Below, piece by piece: positions 1-5,995 of a stretch of 8,565 nt of DNA. Source of the DNA: an uncultured Blautia sp. (GTDB lineage: Bacteria > Bacillota > Clostridia > Lachnospirales > Lachnospiraceae); NCBI GenBank assembly GCA_934426285.1, contig CAKRYE010000072.1, positions 1 to 8,565 on the forward strand, in the 5' to 3' direction. The first letter of the stretch is position 1; each line of letters starts with the position of its first letter. A model generated the notes under the pieces. That model saw only the letters and a program-made list of their open reading frames with translations, was not told the origin of the DNA and searched no databases. The position numbers and the translations under genes are program-made.

Positions 1-77
1 AATGCTCTTGGAAAACACATTGAAATAAAAATCTGTGATGACTGACAGATTTTTATTCAAAGAATCATACATGATAA
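1..77. repeat. 77-bp direct repeat, copy 1 (hairpin-bearing)
   Basis: These 77 bases recur exactly at 1678-1754, and weaker similarity continues for about 20 more bases. The repeat holds a perfect 13-bp inverted repeat (24-36 with 45-57, 8-base loop 37-44) made mostly of A-T pairs, with T-rich DNA on its 3' side. The left limit is unknown because the window starts inside it. In frame from position 2, the repeat encodes the short tail MLLENTLK and a TAA at 26-28, so it may carry the 3' end of a gene lying to the left plus that gene's weak terminator. Confidence 0.9.
24..57. terminator. Hairpin in repeat copy 1, possible weak bidirectional terminator
   Basis: A 13-bp perfect stem has the core TCTGT/ACAGA flanked by A and T runs on either side and an 8-base loop (GATGACTG). 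The A-run/T-run layout fits a bidirectional rho-independent terminator, but the stem is GC-poor and may be weak. The other reading is a hairpin recognised by the RAYT transposase, which has the second copy directly upstream. The sequence does not decide between these. Confidence 0.4.
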
Positions 78-185
78 CATAAAATAAAATAATATCAAAA
101 AGACTGTATAATTTGGAAGAATGCAACATTGGATGCAGATTTTTTGATAATAATAAAAAAATATAGTGTATGAAAATAAAATAAT

Positions 186-194
186 TGTTATAAT
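186..194 (+). promoter_or_regulatory. Extended -10 promoter for the 271-813 gene
   Basis: TGTTATAAT matches an extended -10 element (TGnTATAAT), with its TATAAT hexamer at 189-194. No good -35 hexamer lies 17 bp upstream, as is common for extended -10 promoters. Transcription would begin near 201 and leave a leader of about 70 bases before the ATG at 271. Confidence 0.55.
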
Positions 195-217
195 CTAAGT
201 AAGAATATAACAGAAAG

Positions 218-260
218 GTTGGTTCCAACATTGCGGTCTGCCCCATGAAGTTGGAAAGGG
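218..260 (+). promoter_or_regulatory. Leader with competing hairpins over the SD of the 271-813 gene
   Basis: TTCCAAC (223-229) pairs perfectly with GTTGGAA (250-256) across a 20-base loop. This pairing would cover the 5' half of the SD GGAAAGGG (253-260). The same CCAAC segment can instead pair locally with GTTG at 218-221. The two stems exclude each other, which is the layout of a translational switch or attenuator. The dyad could also be a protein-binding site in DNA. No known riboswitch class is recognised. Confidence 0.35.
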
Positions 261-270
261 ATAAAGAATT

Positions 271-813
271 ATGCAGTTATACCAGTTTGAAAAAATTTAT
301 TCACAGATGGAGAGGGAATTCGGAAAGATCAGAAAGGGCGAAGAAGAAACATATGCTATGCTGCTGTTACCAATGGAAGGAAATGTATTAAAAATACACC
401 GTGAATTTCCGGAATCAAACAGCCGGAGATTAAGGGAGGCTATTGCATTGGCATTATTTGATATAAAAGGGAACTACAGTAGGGAAAAATATGACACAGA
501 CAACTTTAGAAACAAAGAAAATGGAAGGCTTGAAAAGGCATTGCTCATGGCATTTGATCCTTACACGAATAATGAGATAATGGAGCTGTTAAAAGAACAG
601 TTCCAGATGGATATGCTGTCACAGGAACAAGTAAAAGAATACTATAAATTTCCAGTAATGTGTCTGCTAAGGATTAAGGAGTCAATTGATACATGGGAAA
701 AACATTCAGGTTCAGATGGGTACTTTGATTTTATTGAGGGATATATGGGAAAAGAAATAAAAGGGAATGACATGAATTTTAGTATCATGGGCGCAGGAGT
801 GCTTGATATGTAA
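271..813 (+). CDS. Hypothetical protein (180 aa), function not recognised
   Basis: A complete 180-residue reading frame starts at ATG 271, 10 bases after the strong SD GGAAAGGG. The product is charged, apparently soluble and probably mostly helical, with no signal peptide or membrane segment. Glu/Lys-rich stretches lie near residues 10-27 and 100-123, and a conspicuous SRRLREAIALALFDIKGNY segment lies near residues 51-69. No motif allows a family call. It has its own promoter and leader, stands about 120 bases from the following pair, and lies between the two 77-bp repeats, so it looks like part of an acquired module. No frameshift is seen. The frame and start are well supported, but no function can be proposed. 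Confidence 0.75.
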   Translation: MQLYQFEKIYSQMEREFGKIRKGEEETYAMLLLPMEGNVLKIHREFPESNSRRLREAIALALFDIKGNYSREKYDTDNFRNKENGRLEKALLMAFDPYTNNEIMELLKEQFQMDMLSQEQVKEYYKFPVMCLLRIKESIDTWEKHSGSDGYFDFIEGYMGKEIKGNDMNFSIMGAGVLDM

Positions 814-832
814 TAATTTTTAAGTTTAGTCT

Positions 833-847
833 GACGCCAAAAGCGTC
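833..847. repeat. Small GC-rich inverted repeat after the 271-813 gene
   Basis: GACGC (833-837) and GCGTC (843-847) form a 5-bp stem with the loop CAAAA. No T-run follows, so it is a poor terminator. It lies between the stop codon of the first gene and the SD of the next. Confidence 0.3.
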
Positions 848-935
848 TGGAAGCACGTAATTTCACTCATGTGAGGTTCGCAACAAGGAAGTATAAAGAT
901 GTAAGGATATATTTAAAGTGGAGGAAAAAGATATT

Positions 936-1208
936 ATGATGTATCCATTTATGACATTGAACGACAATACAGAAATTACACATTCTGAGATGAAACCAAA
1001 TGGTAGAGTAAAAGTGTATATAGAAACTCCAGATGAGAAGTATTGTTTTAAACATGCAACATGTTGGCTTCCAGATTATGAATGGGAAGATATATTTCAG
1101 TATTCAGATGAAGAAATAAGTCGTTTTGATGAAATTATACATTCCATGGCGCACTTGATTATAGAGTTTTCACAAGAGGGAGGATTTGATAATGCCTCGA
1201 ATTTTTAG
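936..1208 (+). CDS. Hypothetical protein (90 aa) paired with a DUF4160 protein
   Basis: The frame is open from GTG 918, but the SD GGAGG (920-924) lies inside that extension, so ATG 936 (or 939) is the better start. The product is small and acidic. It has a short β-rich stretch (HSEMKPNGRVKVYIETPDEK, residues about 16-35), a WLPDYEW segment and an acidic helical C-terminus ending GGFDNASNF. Its last 17 bases overlap the DUF4160 gene, whose SD lies within it, so the two are probably translationally coupled. DUF4160 genes are often linked to a second small gene, typically DUF2442, but this product does not obviously look like DUF2442. A toxin-antitoxin-like pair is possible but unproven. Confidence 0.7.
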   Translation: MMYPFMTLNDNTEITHSEMKPNGRVKVYIETPDEKYCFKHATCWLPDYEWEDIFQYSDEEISRFDEIIHSMAHLIIEFSQEGGFDNASNF

Positions 1209-1470
1209 GTTTGGCGAGTACTGGATTTATTTTTGGACAAATGAAAATAAGCCACTTGAGCCTGTTCATATTCATGTTGCCAAGGGAGCACCGACAGCAA
1301 ATGCGACAAAAATATGGATAACCAGTACAGGTAATTGCTTGCTTTGTAATAATAATTCCCACATTCCAAATCATACCCTTCGCAATATTATGCGTATGAT
1401 AGAGGCCAGACATGATGATGTGATACAGGCATGGATTCAATATTTTGGAGAGATCCGATACTTTTGTTAG
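1192..1470 (+). CDS. DUF4160 domain-containing protein
   Basis: This 92-aa protein begins MPRIFRFGEYWIYFWTNE, the typical DUF4160 opening of MPxI followed by β-strands. PVHIHV at residues 24-29 gives the characteristic His-x-His (H26, H28), and the C-terminal helix around residues 62-83 is also typical. ATG 1192 is preferred because GAGGGAGG (1176-1183) sits 8 bases upstream; the TTG at 1186 is too close to it. Length matches the family, about 80-95 aa. The biochemical role of DUF4160 is not established; members lie in two-gene units resembling toxin-antitoxin pairs. Three cysteines (C49, C52, C92) and an N-rich loop at 53-55 are visible. It overlaps the preceding gene by 17 bases. Confidence 0.8.
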   Translation: MPRIFRFGEYWIYFWTNENKPLEPVHIHVAKGAPTANATKIWITSTGNCLLCNNNSHIPNHTLRNIMRMIEARHDDVIQAWIQYFGEIRYFC

Positions 1471-1677
1471 AAGATTCTGTAATATAAAAAAATGTGTGAA
1501 CAGTGAAGAAATGTGCTGGTCAGACACTGCGAAGTAACTGGCGCTATGAAGTACCTGTAAAATGATTAAACGAGTCCTAAAAGTTCTGTAAAGAAAGTGT
1601 AAATGTCTTGCAGAATTATATCATCTATGATATGACTTGCTTAAAAATTATGTTGAGCAAAGGATGAGAAGTATGCC
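1471..1677. other. Gene-free interval, probably decayed DNA
   Basis: No intact gene is visible. ATATCAT-CT-ATGATAT (1618-1633) is a perfect 7-bp dyad. Bases 1579-1618 match 5726-5765 at 33 of 40 positions, so both probably come from one ancestral sequence. A frame open from 1631 to TAA 1703-1705 runs into the 77-bp repeat. It contains MPMLLENTLK from ATG 1673, which has AAAGGA 8 bases upstream. It is either a gene-tail remnant or a tiny leader peptide. Confidence 0.4.
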
Positions 1678-1754
1678 AATGCTCTTGGAAAACACATTGA
1701 AATAAAAATCTGTGATGACTGACAGATTTTTATTCAAAGAATCATACATGATAA
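1678..1754. repeat. 77-bp direct repeat, copy 2, upstream of the RAYT transposase
   Basis: This copy is identical to 1-77 over 77 bases and then diverges before the transposase SD. It contains the same 13-bp hairpin (1701-1713 with 1722-1734). Its end lies 33 bases before the transposase start codon. Recombination between the copies would remove 1,677 bp carrying three genes. Confidence 0.9.
1701..1734. terminator. Hairpin in repeat copy 2, possible terminator or RAYT recognition hairpin
   Basis: This has the same 13-bp A-T-rich stem and GATGACTG loop as copy 1. The short frame ending in TAA at 1703-1705 stops inside its 5' arm. RAYT proteins are known to act on short palindromic hairpins next to their own gene, so this hairpin is a candidate target. 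A weak terminator is equally possible. Confidence 0.4.
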
Positions 1755-1787
1755 TATAGAATATAACAACATCAAAGGAGGATAACT

Positions 1788-2393
1788 ATTGCAAGAAAAT
1801 TAAGAGTCTGGTTTCCGGGCGCAACCTACCATATTATGCACAGGGGAGTAAGAAGAAAACCGATATTTGAGGATGAAATGGATTATCAGGTGTTTCTTCA
1901 GATATTAAAAAGCGCATTGATAAAATATAGATGTGTTTTACATGCATATTGTCTGATGACAAATCATATCCATCTGCTTCTCGAAACCTGTGATATGGAA
2001 ATTGGAAAATTTATGAAACATCTGTCAGAATGTTATGCCATGTATATGAATCATAAGTACAGCTACAGGGGACATGTTTTTGAAAGCCGTTATAAATCAT
2101 GTCTTGTGGAGGAAGATGCATATTTTCTCCAGACAAGTCGTTATATTCATCTGAACCCGGTAAAAGCGCAGATGACGAACTATTCGGAGGATTATTCCTG
2201 GAGCAGCTACCGCACAATGATAGGGATTATAGATGATGGGATCACAGAAAAAAAGAAAACGCTGGCATATTTTTCCAACAACGCTGTATTTCGTTACCGG
2301 GAATTTGTGGAAGACATTGGACATAAATATGTGGTTCAGGAACAGCATATAAGAAAAATGATAGGGGAAGATGAGTTATGGCTACCGTGGTAA
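1788..2393 (+). CDS. REP-associated tyrosine (RAYT) / IS200-like Y1 transposase, probable ATT start
   Basis: From an ATT at 1788 the frame reads (M)ARKLRVWFPGATYHIMHRG, the normal N-terminus of this family, for 201 aa in all. AAAGGAGG (1774-1781) ends 6 bases before that ATT, which is ideal spacing. The first in-frame ATG (1836) has no SD and would lose 16 conserved residues. The HUH nuclease motif is NHIHLLLE (H60 and H62 counted from ATT). The RYIHLNPVKA segment carries the probable catalytic tyrosine, Y119. Such enzymes cut and join single-stranded DNA at hairpins. The 3' end overlaps comM by 16 bases and holds its SD. The ATT is either a rare start limiting translation or a G-to-T mutation of ATG. 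Confidence 0.8.
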   Translation: MARKLRVWFPGATYHIMHRGVRRKPIFEDEMDYQVFLQILKSALIKYRCVLHAYCLMTNHIHLLLETCDMEIGKFMKHLSECYAMYMNHKYSYRGHVFESRYKSCLVEEDAYFLQTSRYIHLNPVKAQMTNYSEDYSWSSYRTMIGIIDDGITEKKKTLAYFSNNAVFRYREFVEDIGHKYVVQEQHIRKMIGEDELWLPW

Positions 2394-3922
2394 AAAGTTT
2401 TGCTATCCAGGGAATAGATGGATATTTGGTGGATATAGAAGTAAAGATGCTGGAAGGACAGCCGATGATATCGATTATAGGACTGGGCGATCAGGCTGTA
2501 AAGGAAGCGGCAGAGCGGATCCAGGCTGCTATTGATGAGAGTGGTTACGTTTTTCCGAAGAAGCGTGTGATTATCAGTTTGGCACCCAGCGATAAAAAGA
2601 AAAGCGGATCCCATTTTGATCTTGCAATGGCAGTGGGGGTTCTTTGCCAGGATGGAAAAATAGGTGTGAAAAATCTGCAGGATTATGGCTTTATCGGAGA
2701 GCTATCACTGGATGGCAGACTGAGGGCGTGCAGGGGAATATTACCCATGATCATTGCCGGACAAAAGAAAGGAATAAAGAAAATAATTGTACCGGAGGCT
2801 AATGTGAAAGAGGCAGGGCTGGTCCATGGAGTGGAGATTCTTGGGTTTTATGATCTTACAGGTGTGATCTGTTATCTTGAAGGTAAAATGTTCGAGATGC
2901 CACCTCATATAGCAGAAACCGAGAATGGGATAGATAAAACAGACCGGATTTTGGATTTTAAAGATGTACGTGGACAGGATGATCTGATAGAAGCAGTTGT
3001 CCTTGCAGCAGCAGGAGGCCATAATATGCTGATGATCGGAGAACCGGGATGCGGTAAGACAATGATCGCGCAGAGGATTCCTACGATCCTTCCGGAAATG
3101 ACAGAGGAAGAATGTCTGGAAGTAACAAAAATATACAGTATTTCCGGGCTTCTTCCCAATGGACATGCCCTGATGAAATACAGGCCGTTTCGTGCACCGC
3201 ATCATAATGCATCTCTGAATGCTTTGATCGGAGGGGGTGCAAATGCAATGCCGGGAGAGGTGTCACTGGCTCATAATGGGGTACTGTTTCTGGATGAACT
3301 TGCGGAATTTTCAAGGCGGACTCTTGATGCATTACGTCAGCCGATCGAAGATAAAAAAGTATCTATTTCAAGAGTGAACGGTACTCATACATTTCCTTCC
3401 AATTTTATGTTTATTACAGCTATGAATCCCTGTCCGTGTGGTTATTATCCGGGTGCAAAATGTAAGTGTACGGATTATGAGATCATTAAATACAGGGGAA
3501 AAATCTCTGGTCCTATCATGGACCGGATAGATATACAGAAAGAAGTCCACCCTGTAGATTTTTTTGCAATAGCAGATGAGAAATCCTGCTGCTCTTCAGC
3601 GGAATTGAGATTAAAAGTAAAGAATGCCAGAAAGATACAACAGGAACGTTACGCGCAGGAAAAAGGGATAAACTGTAATGCACAGATGACAACGGAGTTG
3701 ATCCAGAGATATTGCATCCTTGATGCGGATTCTTTGGACCTCTTACGGGAAACCAGCGAAAAATATGGATATAGTGCACGTGTGATCCATAAACTCTTAA
3801 GGCTTGCCAGAACCAGTGCTGATCTGGAGGGAGAAGAGCAGGTCAGGCTGAGAGATATAGAAAAAGTCCTGACGTGCCGGGAGCTGGACAAAAGTAACAG
3901 TAAAATGGTGGTGGTTAAATAA
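2378..3922 (+). CDS. comM: ComM/YifB family Mg-chelatase-like AAA+ ATPase
   Basis: This complete 514-aa protein has the length and domain order of ComM/YifB. An N-terminal ChlI/Lon-like domain spans about residues 20-140 (GIDGYLVDIEV, PSDKKKSGSHFDLAMAVG), the AAA+ Mg-chelatase core about 190-395, and the Mg-chelatase C-terminal domain about 400-500. Walker A is GEPGCGKT (221-228) and Walker B is GVLFLDEL (301-308). The PHHNAS motif (274-279), the cysteine-rich MNPCPCGYYPGAKCKC (349-364) and an arginine-finger-like GPIMDRID are also present. In transforming bacteria ComM is a hexameric branch-migration helicase that extends integration of incoming DNA. ATG 2378 has AGGGGAAG 7 bases upstream, inside the transposase gene. 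Its stop overlaps the dprA start by one base (TAATG). No damage is visible. Confidence 0.95.
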   Translation: MATVVKSFAIQGIDGYLVDIEVKMLEGQPMISIIGLGDQAVKEAAERIQAAIDESGYVFPKKRVIISLAPSDKKKSGSHFDLAMAVGVLCQDGKIGVKNLQDYGFIGELSLDGRLRACRGILPMIIAGQKKGIKKIIVPEANVKEAGLVHGVEILGFYDLTGVICYLEGKMFEMPPHIAETENGIDKTDRILDFKDVRGQDDLIEAVVLAAAGGHNMLMIGEPGCGKTMIAQRIPTILPEMTEEECLEVTKIYSISGLLPNGHALMKYRPFRAPHHNASLNALIGGGANAMPGEVSLAHNGVLFLDELAEFSRRTLDALRQPIEDKKVSISRVNGTHTFPSNFMFITAMNPCPCGYYPGAKCKCTDYEIIKYRGKISGPIMDRIDIQKEVHPVDFFAIADEKSCCSSAELRLKVKNARKIQQERYAQEKGINCNAQMTTELIQRYCILDADSLDLLRETSEKYGYSARVIHKLLRLARTSADLEGEEQVRLRDIEKVLTCRELDKSNSKMVVVK

Positions 3923-4683
3923 TGATATACTGGATATGGCTTACGCAGATACCATTTATCGGTCCTGTTACAGCCAGATACTTGATAAATGAGCTGGGAG
4001 ATGCAAAAAAAATTTATCAGGCTGACTGTAAAAACCTAAGCAAAATGGCAGGACTGTCTGCAAGACAAAGAGAAAGTATCATCAGGAATCATTCATTGGA
4101 AAAAGCGAAAAGGATTATGGATGATTGCCAAAACAAAAATATCTCTATCTTATGCTGGAATGACGAGCGTTATCCCTTGCGTGCCAGAGAACCTGCAGAT
4201 GCGCCACCAATGTTATATTATAAAGGAAACATCAAGAAAATGGATCAGACAGTTGGAATAGTAGGGGCAAGAAGATGCAGCCAGGAAGCAAAACAGAAAA
4301 CGGTATTCCTGGCATCGGAATATGCAAAGACCCAGATCGCAGTTGTCAGTGGAATGGCCAAAGGAATCGACAGCTATGCACATACTGCATGTCTCAACTC
4401 CGGTGGCTATACAATAGCAATATTAGGAAATGGCCTGGATATCTGCTATCCAAGTGAACACCACAAACTGATGAAATGTATAGAGGAAAAAGGTCTGCTT
4501 CTGTCAGAATACCCACCCGGAACTCTGCCATCCAGATATACTTTCCCCAGAAGAAACCGCCTGATTAGTAGCTGGTCCGATCAATTAATCATAATCCAGG
4601 CCGGGAAAGGCAGCGGAGCATTGATAACGGCAGAATATAGTAGAAAATATGGAAGAAAAGTGGAAATGAAAGTGGAAATATAG
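3922..4683 (+). CDS. dprA: DNA-processing protein DprA, C-terminally truncated (probable pseudogene)
   Basis: The N-terminal helical (SAM-like) region (IPFIGPVTARYL) is followed by most of the DprA Rossmann domain: VGIVGARRCS (111-120), SGMAKGIDSYAH (143-154), LGNGLDICYP (168-177), SEYPPG (195-200), FPRRNRLIS (208-216) and SGALITA (231-237). After GRKV (244-247) the normal continuation, VPG…QGCN-type, is replaced by EMKVEI and a stop. The protein is 253 aa against roughly 290-370 for the family, and it lacks the last Rossmann strands and any winged-helix domain. DprA binds single-stranded DNA and loads RecA in transformation. The start ATG overlaps the comM stop (TAATG), so it is coupled to comM. 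The end lies in a tandem duplication, which suggests rearrangement. Activity is doubtful because core fold elements are missing. Confidence 0.9.
   Translation: MIYWIWLTQIPFIGPVTARYLINELGDAKKIYQADCKNLSKMAGLSARQRESIIRNHSLEKAKRIMDDCQNKNISILCWNDERYPLRAREPADAPPMLYYKGNIKKMDQTVGIVGARRCSQEAKQKTVFLASEYAKTQIAVVSGMAKGIDSYAHTACLNSGGYTIAILGNGLDICYPSEHHKLMKCIEEKGLLLSEYPPGTLPSRYTFPRRNRLISSWSDQLIIIQAGKGSGALITAEYSRKYGRKVEMKVEI
4656..4679. repeat. 12-bp tandem duplication at the truncated end of dprA
   Basis: AAAGTGGAAAT occurs at 4657-4667 and again at 4669-4679, a 12-bp period with one mismatch over the full unit. It encodes the foreign KVEMKVE end of the truncated DprA, exactly where family similarity stops, and is probably a scar of the event that removed the dprA 3' end. 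Confidence 0.75.
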
Positions 4684-4690
4684 AAAACCA

Positions 4691-4719
4691 TTGCGGTTCA
4701 AGATGAAGATTGTTATAAT
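4691..4719 (+). promoter_or_regulatory. Promoter for the 4773-5264 gene
   Basis: TTGCGG (4691-4696) lies 17 bp before TATAAT (4714-4719), with TG one base upstream of the -10 (TGTTATAAT). This is a good sigma-A-type promoter just after the dprA stop, and it makes the next gene an independent unit. Transcription would begin near 4726. Confidence 0.65.
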
Positions 4720-4772
4720 AAAAAACAGACAGAATGTAGAAAGTAGAAATTGAGGGAGGTAAAATATATAAG

Positions 4773-5264
4773 ATGCATCATGATTTAGATATCCATCCAA
4801 TTCCAGAAAAAGTCCTTTATATCAATGAACTTGGAATTGCGGACACAGCTTGTTACTATAATACGGAAGAACAGCATCAAAAAGCACTTACCGGAAGAAT
4901 ACGTACTAATGGTGGGATTTTACCCGATGATAATGTTCGTGTTTATGTACCGCTGGATTTAAATGCTGCTCAGATATTGAACAGGCTACAGCAAATCTAC
5001 CGGATTATGGAAAGTCCGGATGATACGAATGAATTAGAGTTTTCTTACCAGGTGGGTAAAATCATCTCACAACTTGAAATATATGATCAAGTGTGGGTAG
5101 CAAGAGATTTAGGAAATGCGGTAAGAATTAAAGAACATCTCCACAGTAAGAATGGTATAGAACTGGCTGGTAAGATTGTTAGTGTTTTACTGGAAGACGA
5201 AGGCTGCACCGAACGTTTTCCATATGATGTTGTGGACAAGTTAAAAATGGAATTTGGAATATGA
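4773..5264 (+). CDS. Hypothetical protein (163 aa), function not recognised
   Basis: A complete frame starts at ATG 4773, 13 bases after the strong SD GAGGGAGG (4752-4759) and behind its own promoter. The product is acidic and apparently soluble, with no signal peptide or membrane segment. The N-terminal half contains VLYINELGIADTACYYN and a short β-like VRVYVPLDLNAAQIL. The middle and C-terminal parts look helical (RLQQIYRIMES; LAGKIVSVLLEDEG; DVVDKLKMEF). No catalytic motif or known domain is recognised. It sits immediately beyond the dprA break, so it probably arrived with the DNA that replaced the dprA 3' end. No damage is seen. Confidence 0.75.
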   Translation: MHHDLDIHPIPEKVLYINELGIADTACYYNTEEQHQKALTGRIRTNGGILPDDNVRVYVPLDLNAAQILNRLQQIYRIMESPDDTNELEFSYQVGKIISQLEIYDQVWVARDLGNAVRIKEHLHSKNGIELAGKIVSVLLEDEGCTERFPYDVVDKLKMEFGI

Positions 5265-5444
5265 CGTATAGGCATTAAAGTTCACAAGAAAGTTCAAGAC
5301 TACACGGATCAGTCCCTATGAAGTCATAAAGATATTATTTATGTTATTAAATGGCTTTGTTGATTTTTTTCTGCAAGTATAGAACCCTTATGAGGGCGTA
5401 ATCAAATCATTAGTTGAATAGATGGTTCATAACTTTGTGCTTAG
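5265..5444. other. Gene-free interval with a short direct repeat
   Basis: All frames carry frequent stops. AAAGTTCA is repeated at 5277-5284 and 5289-5296 (12-bp period), 12 bases after the preceding stop. A run of seven T's lies near 5365, but no convincing stem precedes it, so no terminator is called. The DNA is probably decayed, like the segment after it. Confidence 0.4.
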
Positions 5445-5621
5445 CATGAAGCAATAGAGTATATAAGGCAGTGCCTCGAGACGCAAGGTTTTACGCTGAC
5501 GAGTTCTGGGATTTCTTCCCTGGACATGATTTTTGGAGAGGTACTGGACAATTCTAGGATTCATGGTGGTAAGGATGCGATATGGTATGCTTTGGGGCAT
5601 TATCAGATATTTGTCGATTAA
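5445..5621 (+). pseudogene. Remnant of a HATPase (GHKL-type ATP-binding) gene
   Basis: A 58-codon frame bounded by TAG 5442-5444 and TAA 5619-5621 reads HEAIEYIRQCLETQG… and then SLDMIFGEVLDNSRIHGGKD. The ExxDNxxxHGG core is the N-box of HATPase_c domains (histidine-kinase or anti-sigma-factor type), and IWYALGHYQ after it is plausible for that fold. There is no start codon with an SD. The frame ends about 18 residues after the N-box, so the G1 and G2 boxes are missing: both ends and an internal part appear lost. The next frame starts 17 bases later and looks STAS-like, the usual partner of such ATPases. The family call is by eye. Confidence 0.5.
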
Positions 5622-5638
5622 AGATTGGAGAAATGAAT

Positions 5639-5803
5639 ATGATAAAAATAAATCTTCAACCATACAGGGCAGGAACATCTAAAATATTCTCTGGAAGAGA
5701 CAGAGGAATTATGGTCAGAACAGAAAAAAGTTTTCTAAAGAAAATGCAAATATCCTGCAGAAATACTTCTGAAATATCGTTCCTCAGGTGTCAAAGATTG
5801 TGA
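5639..5803 (+). pseudogene. Remnant of a STAS-like (DUF4325-type) protein gene
   Basis: ATG 5639 lies 8 bases after GGAG (5627-5630) and opens MIKINLQPYRAGTSKIFSG followed by RDRGIMVRTE, which resembles the start of STAS-like small proteins encoded next to HATPases. The rest (FLKKMQISCRNTSEISFLRC…) does not look like a continuing domain. The frame ends after 54 codons, short of the roughly 90-100 expected. A second frame over 5673-5804 has a better coding look but one internal TAA, so a frameshift is likely. Bases 5726-5765 within it resemble 1579-1618. It could instead be a chance small frame. Confidence 0.4.
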
Positions 5804-5822
5804 ATATTAATGCATAAAGAGG

Positions 5823-5850
5823 CATCTTGGCGAAAGTCAAGGTGTTTTTT
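5823..5850 (+). terminator. Strong rho-independent terminator
   Basis: CATCTTGGC (5823-5831) pairs with GTCAAGGTG (5836-5844), nine pairs including two G-U, around a GAAA tetraloop, followed directly by six T's (5845-5850). It lies after the decayed HATPase/STAS remnant and insulates the HTH gene downstream. Its preservation fits recent decay of the upstream genes. Confidence 0.85.
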
Positions 5851-5969
5851 ATCTGTCATTTATCTACTTTCTGTATCTGAAAACTAAGAATTTTGGTGTA
5901 GATAGCTTTGTGCACTACCATTTCAACCGTAAGTGCTTACCTTACTTTCGAGATGAAAATTAAGGTTAC

Positions 5970-5995
5970 AACAATCTATTGACACATGGATTGTT
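5970..5995. promoter_or_regulatory. Inverted repeat overlapping the -35 and spacer (operator candidate)
   Basis: AACAATC (5970-5976) and GATTGTT (5989-5995) form a 7-bp inverted repeat whose half-sites flank the -35 hexamer. A dimer bound here would block RNA polymerase. The encoded HTH protein is the natural candidate for autoregulation, by inference. Confidence 0.45.

Noticed and set aside
1159..1527. 122-codon minus-strand open frame
   Set aside because: It is antisense to the well-supported DUF4160 gene and has no SD or recognisable domain.
1..1754. The 77-bp repeats as terminal repeats of a classical insertion sequence
   Set aside because: They are direct, not inverted. No transposase lies between them, and no target-site duplication can be seen from this window.
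2741..3205. 154-codon minus-strand open frame
   Set aside because: It lies wholly antisense to the intact comM AAA+ core. It is rich in Cys, His and Phe, as expected of a shadow frame, and lacks an SD.
4275..4457. 60-codon frame inside dprA in another phase
   Set aside because: It overlaps conserved DprA motifs read in the dprA frame and has no independent start signal.
5277..5296. AAAGTTCA pair as the start of a CRISPR or iteron array
   Set aside because: There are only two copies of 8 bp, with no further units and no initiator or Cas gene nearby.
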